From Dermacentor variabilis (Eukaryota; Arthropoda; Arachnida; Ixodida; Ixodidae), in assembly GCF_050947875.1 (NCBI RefSeq), contig NW_027460401.1:248001-312000 (forward strand): a stretch of 64,000 nt of DNA. Reading direction: 5' to 3'. This document shows, one piece after another, positions 11,801 through 23,729 of the stretch (position 1 is the first letter of the stretch; every line of letters starts with the position of its first letter). The notes beneath the pieces were generated by a model, which was not told where the DNA came from, did not search any database, and worked only from the letters and a program-made list of their open reading frames with translations. Made by a program: the position numbers and the translations under genes.

Positions 11801-12264
11801 TTGGCTCGTCCATCGTCTAAGTGACGTTAACCGTTGCTCAACTGGGATCCGCACTGCTGACGATAAGCGGCAGAATCTGTAAAACAAGCCACGCGTGGTT
11901 ATGCGCCATTGCCAATGCTGTGCTGCGGCCCCCACTGAAGGTAGCCGAGTGCAGTGTTCGCTATATATGCCCGCTGTCCGTTGCACATGTCACTGCTGCT
12001 TGACGATCCAATTGGCTCGTCTAGGTGACGTTAACCGCTGCTGAACTGGGATCCGCACGGCTGACGATAAGCGGCAGAATCTGTAAAACAAGCCATGCGT
12101 GGTTATGCGCCATTGCCAATGCCGTGCTGCCACCCCCACGGAAGGTAGCCGAGTACAGTGTTGGCTTTATATGCCCGATGTCCGTTGCTGATGTCCCTGC
12201 TGCTTGACGATCCAATTGGCTCGTCCAGGTGACGTTAACCATTGCTAAACTGGGATCCGCACGG
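7202..12264. repeat. Segmental duplication, copy 1 (about 5.06 kb)
   Basis: This segment recurs downstream at 23,619-28,885, first at a constant offset of +16,417 (7313/23730, 8340/24757, 9563/25980, 11202/27619), then at +16,621 after monomer 11406, where this copy has lost one monomer by P/A' fusion. Shared private features include the 203-bp L monomer (8748/25165), GAACTTCGATCC (9563/25980) and TATGCCCACTG in the A/H chimera. It ends in an L/D chimera at 12229, with the breakpoint near 12,249-12,264. Confidence 0.82.
8951..12228. repeat. HOR segment M-P, A/H, I-P/A', C', J', K
   Basis: Sixteen monomers: M 8951, N 9155, O 9359, P 9563 (with the private change GAACTTCGATCC), A/H chimera 9767, I 9971, J 10182, K 10386, L 10590, M 10794, N 10998, O 11202, P/A' chimera 11406, C' 11610, J' 11821, K 12025. 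From the right half of 9767 to 11,560 it aligns with canonical copy 1 at a constant offset of 5,935. The A/H chimera skips B-G. Confidence 0.78.
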
Positions 12265-14493
12265 CTGACGATAAGCGGCAGAATCTGTAAAACAAGCCAT
12301 GCGTGGTTATGCGCCATTGCCAATGCTGTGCTGCGGCCCCCACTGAAGGTAGCCGAGTGCAGTGTTCGCTATATATGCCCGCTGTCCGTTGCTGATGTCT
12401 CTGCTGCTTGACGATCCAATTTGCTCGTCCAGGTGACGTTAACCGTTGCTGAACTGGGATCCTCAACACTGACAATAAGCGGCAGAATCCGTAAAACAAG
12501 TCATGCGTGGTTATGCGCCATTGCCGATGCCGTGCTGCCGTCCCCACTGAAGGTAGCCGAGTGTAGTGTTGGCTTTATATGCCCGCTGTCCGTTGCTGAT
12601 GTAACTGCTGCTTGACGATCCAATTGGCTCGTCCAGGTGACGTTAACCGTTGCTGAACTTGGATCCGCACAGCTGACGATAGCCGGCAGAATCTGTAAAA
12701 CAAGCCATGCGAGGTTATGCGCGATTGCCAATGCCGTGCTGCCACCCCCACGGAAGGTAGCCGAGTACAGTGTTGGCTTTATATGCCCGCTGTCCGTTGC
12801 TGATGTCACTGCTGCTTGACGATCCAATTGGCTCGTCCATCGTCCAAGAGACGTTAACCGTTGCTCAACAGGGATCCGCACTGCTGACGATAAGCGGCAG
12901 AATCCGTAAAACAAGTCATGCGTGGTTATGCGCCATTGCCGATGCCGTGCTGCCGTCCCCACTGAAGGTAGGCGAGTGTAGTGTTGGCTTTATATGCCCG
13001 CTGTTCGTTGCTGATGTCACTGCTGCTTGACGATCCAATTGGCTCGTCCACGTGACGTTAACCGTTGCTGAACTGGGATCCGCACAGCTGACGATAAGCG
13101 GCAGAATCTGTAAAACAAGCCATGCGAGGTTATGCGCCATTGCCAATGGCGTGCTGCCGCCCCCACTGAAGGTAACCGAACGTAGTGTTCTCCTTTTATG
13201 CCCGCTGTCCGTTGCTGATGTCACTGCAGCTTGACGATCCAAATGGTTCATCCAAGAAGCGTTAACTGTTGCTCAACTGGGATCTGCACAGCTGACGATA
13301 AGCGGCAGAATCTGTAAAACAAGCCATGCGTGGTTATGCGCCATTGCCAATGCCTTGCTGCCGCCCCCACTGAAGGTAGCCGAGTGCAGTGTTCGCTTTA
13401 TATGCCCGCTGTCCGTTGCGGATGTCACTGCTGCTTGACGATCCAATTGGCTCGTCCATCGTCTAAGTGACGTTAACCGTTGCTCAACTGGGATCCGCAC
13501 TGCTGACGATAAGCGGCAGCATCTGTAAAACAAGCCATGCGTGGTTATGCGCCATTGCCAATGGCGTGCTGCCGCCCTCACTGAAGGTAGCCGAGCGTGG
13601 TGTTCTCTTTATATTCCCGCTGTCCGTTGCTGATGTCACTGCTGCTTGACGATCCAATTGGCTCGTCCATGTGACGTTAACCGTTGCTGAACTGGGATCC
13701 GCACAGCTGACGATAAGCGGCAGAATCTGTAAAACAAGCCAGGCGAGGTTATGCGCCATTGCCAATGCCGTGCTGCCACCCCCACAGAAGGTAGCCGAGT
13801 GCAGTGTTCGCTTTATATGCCCGCTGTCCGTTGCTCATGTCACTCCTGCTTGACGATCCAATTGGCTCGTCTAGGTGGCGTTAACCGCTGCTGAACTGGG
13901 ATCCGCACGGCTGACGATAAGCGGCAGCATCTGTAAAACAAGCCATGCGTGGTTATGCGCCATTGCCAATGGCGTGCTGCCACCCCCACGGAAGGTAGCC
14001 GAGTGCAGTGTTCGCTTTATATGCCCGCTGTCTGTTGCTGATGTCACTGCTGCTTGACGATCCAATTGGCTCGTCCATCGTCCAAGTGACGTTAACCGTT
14101 GCTCAACTGGGATCCGCACGGCTCACGATAAGCGGCAGAATCTGTAAAACAAGCCATGCGTGGTTATGCGCCATTGCCAATGCTGTGCTGCGGCCCCCAC
14201 TGAAGGTAGCCGAGTGCAGTGTTCGCTATATATGCCCGCTGTCCGTTGCTGATGTCTCTGCTGCTTGACGATCCAATTTGCTAGTCCAGGTGACGTTAAC
14301 CGTTGCTGAACTGGGATCCTCAACACTGACAATAAGCGGCAGAATCCGTAAAACAAGTCATGCGTGGTTATGCGCCATTGCCGATGCCGTGCTGCCGTCC
14401 CCACTGAAGGTAGCCGAGTGCAGTGTTCTCTTTATATGCCCGCTGTCCGTTGCTGATGTAACTGCTGCTTGACGATCCAATTGGCTCGTCCAG
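12229..14493. repeat. HOR segment L/D, E-I, J/A, B-E
   Basis: Monomers 12229 (L/D chimera), 12433 E, 12637 F (variant GATAGCCGGC), 12848 G (variant CAAGAGACG), 13052 H, 13256 I (preceded by the private CCAAATGGTTC), 13467 (J/A chimera), 13671 B, 13875 C, 14086 D, 14290 E. The stretch 12,673-14,418 recurs at +6,366 (19,039-20,784) with the same J/A chimera and the same private variants. At 14,419 the E monomer diverges from the downstream copy. Confidence 0.8.
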
Positions 14494-16329
14494 GTGACGT
14501 TAACCGTTGCTGAACTTGAATCCGCACAGCTGACGATACCCGGCAGAATCTGTAAAACAAGCCATGCGAGGTTATGCGCCATTGCCAATGCCGTGCTGCC
14601 ACCCCCACCGAAGGAAGCCGAGTGCAGTGTTCGATTTATATGCCCGCTGTCCGTTGCACATGTAACTGCTGCTTGACGATCCAATTGGCTCATCTAGGAG
14701 ACGTTAACCGCTGCTGAACTGGGATCCGCACGGCTGACGATAAGCGGCAGAATCTGTAAAACAAGCCATGCGTGGTTATGCGCCATTGCCAATGCCGTGC
14801 TGCCACCCCCACGGAAGGTAGCCGAGTACAGTGTTGGCTTTATATGCCCGCTGTCCGTTGCTGATGTCACTGCTGCTTGACGATCCAATTGGCTCGTCCA
14901 GGTGACGTTAACCATTGCTAAACTGGGATCCGCACAGATTACAATAGGCGGCAGAATCCGTAAAACAAGTCATGCATGGTTATGCGCCATTGCCAATGCC
15001 GTGCTGCCGCCCCCACTGAAGGTAGCCGAGTGCAGTGTTCGCTATATATGCCCGCTGTCCATTGCTGATGTCTCTGCTGCTTGACGATCCAATCGGCTCG
15101 TCCAGGTGACGTTAACCGTTGCTGAACTGGGATCCGCACAGCTGACAATAAGCGGCAGAATCAGTAAAACAAGTCATGCGTGGTTATGCGCCATTGCCGA
15201 TGCCGTGCTGCCGTCCCCACTGAAGGTAGCCGAGTGTAGTGTTGGCTTTATATGCCCGCTGTCCGTTGCTGATGTAACTGCTGCTTGACGATCCAATTGG
15301 CTCGTCCAGGTGACGTTAACCGTTGCTGAACTTGGATCCGCACAGCTGACGATACGCGGCAGAATCCGTAAAACAAGCCATGCGAGGTTATGCGCCATTG
15401 CCAATGCCGTGCTGCCACCCCCACCGAAGGTAGCCGAGTGCAGTGTTCGCTTTATTTGCCCGCTGTCCGTTGCTCATGTCACTGCTGCTTGACGATCCAA
15501 TTGGCTCGTCTAGGTGGCGTTAACCGCTGCTGAACTGGGATCCGCACGGCCGACGATAAGCGGCAGAATCTGTAAAACAAGCCTTGCGTGGTTATGCGCC
15601 ATTGCCAATGCCGTGCTGCCACCCCCACGGAAGGTAGCCGAGTGCAGTGTTCGCTTTATACGTCCGCCGTCCGTTGCTGAAGTCACTGCTGCTTGACGAT
15701 CCAATTGGCTCGTCCAGGTGACGTTGACCGTTGCTGAACTGGGATCCGTACAGCTAACGATAAGCGGCAGAATCTTTAAAACAAGCCATTCGTGGTTATG
15801 CGCCATTGCCAATGGCGTGCTGCCGCCCCCACTGAAGGTAGCCGACCGTGGTGTTCTCTTTATATTCCCGCTGTCCGTTGCTGATGTCACTACTGCTTGA
15901 CGATCCAATTGGCTCATCTAGGTGACGTTAACCGTTGCTGAACTGGGATCCGTATTGCTGATGATAAGCGGCAGAGCCTGTAAAACAAGCCATGCGTGGT
16001 TATGCGCCATTGCCGATGCCGTGCTGCCCTCCCCACTTAAGGTAGCCGAGTATCGTGTTGGCTTCATATGCCCGCTGTCCGTTGCTGATGTCACTGCTGC
16101 TTGACGATCCAATTGGCTCGTCCACGTGACGTTAACCGTTGCTGAACTGGGATCCGCACAGCTGACGATAAGCGGCAGAATCTGTAAAACAAGCCATGCG
16201 AGGTTATGCGCCATTGCCAATGGCGTGCTGCCGCCCCCTCTGAAGGCAACCGAACGTAGTGTTCTCCTTTTATGCCCGCTGTCCGTTGCTGATGTCACTG
16301 CAGCTTGACGATCCAATTGGTTCATCCAA
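14494..16329. repeat. Irregular island with right-domain monomers
   Basis: Nine monomers that do not follow the A-P order: 14494 F/B-like, 14698 K-like, 14902 L, 15106 M/E-like, 15310 P, 15514 a diverged C-like copy, 15718 W, 15922 R, 16126 H. The W-R pair at 15,718-16,125 carries GTTGACCGTTGC, CAGCTAACGATAAG, GCCATTCGTGG and TGATGATAAGCGGCAGAG. Elsewhere this pair is seen only beyond 44 kb (47,297; 54,882; 58,566). More private substitutions occur here than in flanking units, for example near 15,660. Confidence 0.72.
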
Positions 16330-19300
16330 GAAGCGTTAACTGTTGCTCAACTGGGATCTGCACAGCTGACGATAAGCGGCAGAATCTGTAAAACAAGCCA
16401 TGCGTGGTTATGCGCCATTGCCAATGCCTTGCTGCCGCCCCCACTGAAGGTAGCCGAGTGCAGTGTTCGCTTTATATGCCCGCTGTCCGTTGCGGATGTC
16501 ACTGCTGCTTGACGATCCAATTGGCTCGTCCATCGTCTAAGTGACGTTAACCGTTGCTCAACTGGGATCCGCACTGCTGACGATAAGCGGCAGAATCTGT
16601 AAAACAAGCCACGCGTGGTTATGCGCCATTGCCAATGCTGTGCTGCGGCCCCCACTGAAGGTAGCCGAGTGCAGTGTTCGCTATATATGCCCGCTGTCCG
16701 TTGCACATGTCACTGCTGCTTGACTATCCAATTGGCTCGTCTAGGTGACGTTAACCGCTGCTGAACTGGGATCCGCACGGCTGACGATAAGCGGCAGAAT
16801 CTGTAAAACAAGCCATGCGTGGTTATGCGCCATTGCCAATGCCGTGCTGCCACCCCCACGGAAGGTAGCCGAGTACAGTGTTGGCTTTATATGCCCGATG
16901 TCCGTTGCTGATGTCACTGCTGCTTGACGATCCAATTGGCTCGTCCAGGTGACGTTAACCATTGCTAAACTGGGATCCGCACAGCTTACAATAGGCGGCA
17001 GAATCCGTAAGACAAGTCATGCGTGGTTATGCGCCATTGCCAATGCCGTGCTGCCGCCCCCACTGAAGGTAGCCGAGTGCAGTGTTCGCTATATATGCCC
17101 GCTGTCCATTGCTGATGTCTCTCCTGCTTGACGATCTATTCGGCTCGTCCAGGTGACGTTAACCGTTGCTGAACTGGGATCCGCACAGCTGACAATAAGC
17201 GGCAGAATCCGTAAAACAAGTCATGCGTGGTTATGCGCCATTGCCGATGCCGTGCTGCCGTCCCCACTGAAGGTAGCCGTGTGTAGTGTTGGCTTTATAT
17301 GCCCGCTGTCCGTTGCTGATGTAACTGCGGCTTGACGATCCAATTGGCTCGTCCAAGTGAAGTTAACCGTTGCTCAACTGGGATCCCCACTGCTGACGAT
17401 AAGCGGCAGAATCTGTAAAATAGGCCATGCGTGGTGATACGCCATTGCCAATGCTGTGCTGCGACCCCCACTGAAGGTAGCCGAGTGCAGTGTTCTCTAT
17501 ATATGCCCGCTGTCCGTTGCTGATGTCTCTGCTCCTTGACGATCCAACTGGCTCGTCCAGGTGACGTTAACCGTTGCTGAACTGGCATCCGCACAGCTGA
17601 CAATAAGCGGCAGAATCCGTAAAACAAGTCATGCGTGGTTATGCGCCATTGCCGATGCCGTGCTGCCGTCCCCACTGAAGGTAGCCGAGTGTAGTGATGG
17701 CTTTATATGCCCGCTGTCCCTTGCTGATGTAACTGCTGCTTGACGATCCAATTGGCTCGTCCAGGTGACGTTAACCGTTGCTGCACTTGGATCCGCACAG
17801 CTGACGATACGCGGCAGAATACGTAAAACAAGCCATGCGAGGTTATGCGCCATTGTCAATGCCGTGCTGCCACCCCCACCGAAGGTAGCCGAGTGCAGTG
17901 TTCGCTTTATATGCCCGCTGTCCGTTGCTCATGTCACTGCTCCTTGACGATCCAATTGGCTCGTCTAGGTGGCGTTAACCGCTGCTGAACTGGGATCCGC
18001 ACGGCTGACGATAAGCGGCAGCATCTGTAAAACAAGCCATGCGTGGTTATGCGCCATTGCCAATGGCGTGCTGCCGCCCTCACTGAAGGTAGCCGAGCGT
18101 GGTGTTCTCTTTATATTCCCGCTGTCCGTTGCTGATGTCACTGCTGCTTGACGATCCAATTGGCTCGTCCATGTGACGTTAACCGTTGCTGAACTGGGAT
18201 CCGCACAGCTGACGATAAGCGGCAGAATCTGTAAAACAAGCCAGGCGAGGTTATGCGCCATTGCCAATGCCGTGCTGCCACCCCCACCGAAGGTAGCCGA
18301 GTGCAGTGTTCGCTTTATATGCCCGCTGTCCGTTGCTCATGTCACTGCTGCTTGACGATCCAATTGGCTCGTCTAGGTGGCGTTAACCGCTGCTGAACTG
18401 GGATCCGCACGGCTGACGATAAGCGGCAGCATCTGTAAAACAAGCCATGCGTGGTTATGCGCCATTGCCAATGGCGTGCTGCCACCCCCACGGAAGGTAG
18501 CCGAGTGCAGTGTTCGCTTTATATGCCCGCTGTCTGTTGCTGATGTCACTGCTGCTTGACGATCCAATTGGCTCGTCGATCGTCCAAGTGACGTTAACCG
18601 TTGCTCAACTGGGATCCGCACGGCTGACGATAAGCGGCAGAATCTGTAAAACAAGCCATGCGTGGTTATGCGCCATTGCCAATGGCGTGCTGCCACCCCC
18701 ACGGAAGGTAGCCGAGTGCAGTGTTCGCTTTATATGCCCGCTGTCTGTTGCTGATGTCACTGCTGCTTGACGATCCAATTGGCTCGTCCATCGTCCAAGT
18801 GACGTTAACCGTTGCTCAACTGGGATCCGCACGGCTCACGATAAGCGGCAGAATCTGTAAAACAAGCCATGCGTGGTTATGCGCCATTGCCAATGCTGTG
18901 CTGCGGCCCCCACTGAAGGTAGCCGAGTGCAGTGTCCGCTATATATGCCCGCTGTCCGTTGCTGATGTCTCTGCTGCTTGACGATCCAATTTGCTCGTCC
19001 AGGTGACGTTAACCGTTGCTGAACTGGGATCCTCAACACTGACGATAGCCGGCAGAATCTGTAAAACAAGCCATGCGAGGTTATGCGCGATTGCCAATGC
19101 CGTGCTACCACCCCCACGGAAGGTAGCCGAGTACAGTGTTGGCTTTATATGCCCGCTGTCCGTTGCTGATGTCACTGCTGCTTGACGATCCAATTGGCTC
19201 GTCCATCGTCCAAGAGACGTTAACCGTTGCTCAACAAGGATCCGCACTGCTGACGATAAGCGGCAGAATCCGTAAAACAAGTCATGCGTGGTTATGCGCC

Positions 19301-19832
19301 ATTGCCGATGCCGTGCTGCCGTCCCCACTGAAGGTAGGCGAGTGTAGTGTTGGCTTTATATGCCCGCTGTTCGTTGCTGATGTCACTGCTGCTTGACGAT
19401 CCAATTGGCTCGTCCACGTGACGTTAACCGTTGCTGAACTGGGATCCGCACAGCTGACGATAAGCGGCAGAATCTGTAAAACAAGCCATGCGAGGTTATG
19501 CGCCATTGCCAATGGCGTGCTGCCGCCCCCACTGAAGGTAACCGAACGTAGTGTTCTCCTTTTATGCCCGCTGTCCGTTGCTGATGTCACTGCAGCTTGA
19601 CGATCCAAATGGTTCATCCAAGAAGCGTTAACTGTTGCTCAACTGGGATCTGCACAGCTGACGATAAGCGGCAGAATCTGTAAAACAAGCCATGCGTGGT
19701 TATGCGCCATTGCCAATGCCTTGCTGCCGCCCCCACTGAAGGTAGCCGAGTGCAGTGTTCGCTTTATATGCCCGCTGTCCGTTGCGGATGTCACTGCTGC
19801 TTGACGATCCAATCGGCTCGTCCATCGTCTAA
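16330..19832. repeat. HOR run I-P, A-D with duplicated C/D, E/F, G-I
   Basis: Seventeen monomers: I 16330, J' 16541, K 16745, L 16949, M 17153, N 17357, O 17561, P 17765, A 17969, B 18173, C 18377, D/C chimera 18588, D 18799, E/F chimera 19003, G 19214, H 19418, I 19622. I-to-I distance is 3,292 bp, which is the 3,285-bp 16-mer plus one 211-bp duplication (D/C) minus one 204-bp fusion (E/F). The E/F breakpoint falls in the 5-bp CTGAC at 19,039-19,043. Confidence 0.8.
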
Positions 19833-20784
19833 GTGACGTTAACCGTTGCTCAACTGGGATCCGCACTGCTGACGATAAGCGGCAGCATCTGTAAAACAAG
19901 CCATGCGTGGTTATGCGCCATTGCCAATGGCGTGCTGCCGCCCTCACTGAAGGTAGCCGAGCGTGGTGTTCTCTTTATATTCCCGCTGTCCGTTGCTGAT
20001 GTCACTGCTGCTTGACGATCCAATTGGCTCGTCCATGTGACGTTAACCGTTGCTGAACTGGGATCCGCACAGCTGACGATAAGCGGCAGAATCTGTAAAA
20101 CAAGCCAGGCGAGGTTATGCGCCATTGCCAATGCCGTGCTGCCACCCCCACCGAAGGTAGCCGAGTGCAGTGTTCGCTTTATATGCCCGCTGTCCGTTGC
20201 TCATGTCACTGCTGCTTGACGATCCAATTGGCTCGTCTAGGTGGCGTTAACCGCTGCTGAACTGGGATCCGCACGGCTGACGATAAGCGGCAGCATCTGT
20301 AAAACAAGCCATGCGTGGTTATGCGCCATTGCCAATGGCGTGCTGCCACCCCCACGGAAGGTAGCCGAGTGCAGTGTTCGCTTTATATGCCCGCTGTCTG
20401 TTGCTGATGTCACTGCTGCTTGACGATCCAATTGGCTCGTCCATCGTCCAAGTGACGTTAACCGTTGCTCAACTGGGATCCGCACGGCTCACGATAAGCG
20501 GCAGAATCTGTAAAACAAGCCATGCGTGGTTATGCGCCATTGCCAATGCTGTGCTGCGGCCCCCACTGAAGGTAGCCGAGTGCAGTGTTCGCTATATATG
20601 CCCGCTGTCCGTTGCTGATGTCTCTGCTGCTTGACGATCCAATTTGCTCGTCCAGGTGACGTTAACCGTTGCTGAACTGGGATCCTCAACACTGACAATA
20701 AGCGGCAGAATCCGTAAAACAAGTCATGCGTGGTTATGCGCCATTGCCGATGCCGTGCTGCCGTCCCCACTGAAGGTAGCCGAG
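19036..20784. repeat. Second copy of the 12.7-14.4 kb block
   Basis: Monomers 19214, 19418, 19622, 19833, 20037, 20241, 20452 and 20656 correspond to 12848 through 14290 at a constant +6,366. They share GATAGCCGGC, CAAGAGACG, CCAAATGGTTC and the J/A chimera. Visible differences are few, for example CAACAAGGA at 19,230 and CCAATCGGC near 19,813. Confidence 0.8.
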
Positions 20785-23117
20785 TGTAGTGTTGGCTTTA
20801 TATGCCCGCTGTCCGTTGCTGATGTAACTGCTGCTTGACGATCCAATTGGCTCGTCCAGGTGACGTTAACCGTTGCTGAACTTGGATCCGCACAGCTGAC
20901 GATAGCCGGCAGAATCTGTAAAACAAGCCATGCGAGGTTATGCGCGATTGCCAATGCCCTGCTGCCACCCCCACGGAAGGTAGCCGAGTACAGTGTTGGC
21001 TTTATATGCCCGCTGTCCGTTGCTGATGTCACTGCTGCTTGACGATCCAATTGGCTCGTCCATCGTCCAAGTGACGTTAACCGTTGCTCAACAGGGATCC
21101 GCACTGCTGACGATAAGCGGCAGAATCCGTAAAACAAGTCATGCGTGGTTATGCGCCATTGCCGATGCCGTGCTGCCGTCCCCACTGAAGGTAGGCGAGT
21201 GTAGTGTTGGCTTTATATGCCCGCTGTTCGTTGCTGATGTCACTGCTGCTTGACGATCCAATTGGCTCGTCCACGTGACGTTAACCGTTGCTGAACTGGG
21301 ATCCGCACAGCTGACGATAAGCGGCAGAATCTGTAAAACAAGCCATGCGAGGTTATGCGCCATTGCCAATGGCGTGCTGCCGCCCCCACTGAAGGTAACC
21401 GAACGTAGTGTTCTCCTTTTATGCCCGCTGTCCGTTGCTGATGTCACTGCAGCTTGACGATCCAAATGGTTCATCCAAGAAGCGTTAACTGTTGCTCAAC
21501 TGGGATCTGCACAGCTGACGATAAGCGGCAGAATCTGTAAAACAAGCCATGCGTGGTTATGCGCCATTGCCAATGCCTTGCTGCCGCCCCCACTGAAGGT
21601 AGCCGAGTGCAGTGTTCGCTTTATATGCCCGCTGTCCGTTGCGGATGTCACTGCTGCTTGACGATCCAATTGGCTCGTCCATCGTCTAAGTGACGTTAAC
21701 CGTTGCTCAACTGGGATCCGCACTGCTGACGATAAGCGGCAGAATCTGTAAAACAAGCCACGCGTGGTTATGCGCCATTGCCAATGCTGTGCTGCGGCCC
21801 CCACTGAAGGTAGCCGAGTGCAGTGTTCGCTATATATGCCCGCTGTCCGTTGCACATGTCACTGCTGCTTGACGATCCAATTGGCTCGTCTAGGTGACGT
21901 TAACCGCTGCTGAACTGGGATCCGCACGGCTGACGATAAGCGGCAGAATCTGTAAAACAAGCCATGCGTGGTTATGCGCCATTGCCAATGCCGTGCTGCC
22001 ACCCCCACGGAAGGTAGCCGAGTACAGTGTTGGCTTTATATGCCCGATGTCCGTTGCTGATGTCACTGCTGCTTGACGATCCAATTGGCTCGTCCAGGTG
22101 ACGTTAACCATTGCTAAACTGGGATCCGCACAGCTTACAATAGGCGGCAGAATCCGTAAGACAAGTCATGCGTGGTTATGCGCCATTGCCAATGCCGTGC
22201 TGCCGCCCCCACTGAAGGTAGCCGAGTGCAGTGTTCGCTATATATGCCCGCTGTCCATTGCTGATGTCTCTCCTGCTTGACGATCCATTCGGCTCGTCCA
22301 GGTGACGTTAACCGTTGCTGAACTGGGATCCGCACAGCTGACAATAAGCGGCAGAATCCGTAAAACAAGTCATGCGTGGTTATGCGCCATTGCCGATGCC
22401 GTGCTGCCGTCCCCACTGAAGGTAGCCGATTGTAGTGTTGGCTTTATATGCCCGCTGTCCGTTGCTGATGTAACTGCGGCTTGACGATCCAATTGGCTCG
22501 TCCAAGTGAAGTTAACCGTTGCTCAACTGGGATCCCCACTGCTGACGATAAGCGGCAGAATCTGTAAAATAAGCCATGCGTGGTTATACGCCATTGCCAA
22601 TGCTGTGCTGCGACCCCCACTGAAGGTAGCCGAGTGCAGTGTTCGCTATATATGCCCGCTGTCCGTTGCTGATGTCTCTGCTGCTTGAATATCCAACTGG
22701 CTCGCGCAGGTGACGTTAACCGTTGCTGAACTGGGATCCGCACAGCTGACAATAAGCGGCAGAATCCGTAAAACAAGTCATGCGTGGTTATGCGCCATTG
22801 CCGATGCCGTGCTGCCGTCCCCACTGAAGGTAGCCGAGTGTAGTGATGGCTTTATATGCCCGCTGTCCGTTGCTGATGTAACTGCTGCTTGACGATCCAA
22901 TTGGCTCGTCCAGGTGACGTTAACCGTTGCTGAACTTGGATCCGCACAGCTGACGATACGCGGCAGAATACGTAAAACAAGCCATGCGAGGTTATGCGCC
23001 ATTGCCAATGCCGTGCTGCCACCCCCACCGAAGGTAGCCGAGTGCAGTGTTCGCTTTATATGCCCGCTGTCCGTTGCTCATGTCACTGCTCCTTGACGAT
23101 CCAATTGGCTCGTCTAG
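19833..23117. repeat. Canonical 16-monomer HOR unit, copy 2 (3,285 bp)
   Basis: Monomers at 19833 (J-left/A-right), 20037 B, 20241 C, 20452 D, 20656 E, 20860 F, 21071 G, 21275 H, 21479 I, 21690 J', 21894 K, 22098 L, 22302 M, 22506 N, 22710 O, 22914 P. All align with 2390-5471 at a constant +17,443, and the next A starts at 23118. This independent full copy supports the 16-mer as a real unit. J here is the J' form (CTGCGGCCCCC, GTTCGCTATATATG), which is also the commoner form elsewhere. Confidence 0.85.
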
Positions 23118-23729
23118 GTGGCGTAAACCGCTGCTGAACTGGGATCCGCACGGCTGACGATAAGCGGCAGCATCTGTAAAACAAGCCATGCGTGGTTATG
23201 CGCCATTGCCAATGGCGTGCTGCCGCCCTCACTGAAGGTAGCCGAGCGTGGTGTTCTCTTTATATTCCCGCTGTCCGTTGCTGATGTCACTGCTGCTTGA
23301 CGATCCAATTGGCTCGTCCATGTGACGTTAACCGTTGCTGAACTGGGATCCGCACAGCTGACGATAAGCGGCAGAATCTGTAAAACAAGCCAGGCGAGGT
23401 TATGCGCCATTGCCAATGCCGTGCTGCCACCCCCACTGAAGGTAGCCGAGTGTAGTGATGGCTTTATATGCCCGCTGTCCGTTGCTGATGTAACTGCTGC
23501 TTGACGATCCAATTGGCTCGTCCAGGTGACGTTAACCGTTGCTGAACTTCGATCCGCACAGCTGACGATACGCGGCAGAATACGTAAAACAAGCCATGCG
23601 AGGTTATGCGCCATTGCCGATGCCGTGCTGCCGTCCCCACTGAAGGTAGCCGAGTGTAGTGTTGGCTTTATATGCCCGCTGTCCGTTGCTGATGTAACTG
23701 CGGCTTGACGATCCAATTGGCTCGTCCAA
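23118..23729. repeat. Double-chimera junction: A, B/O, P/M
   Basis: The monomer at 23118 is A. The monomer at 23322 begins as B (CCAGGCGAGG) and switches to O (GTAGTGATGGC) at 23,431-23,436. The monomer at 23526 begins as the 9563-type P (GAACTTCGATCC, AGAATACG) and switches to M at 23,602-23,618. Two switches within about 185 bp leave a roughly 170-bp O/P patch between two long HOR segments. Confidence 0.8.
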
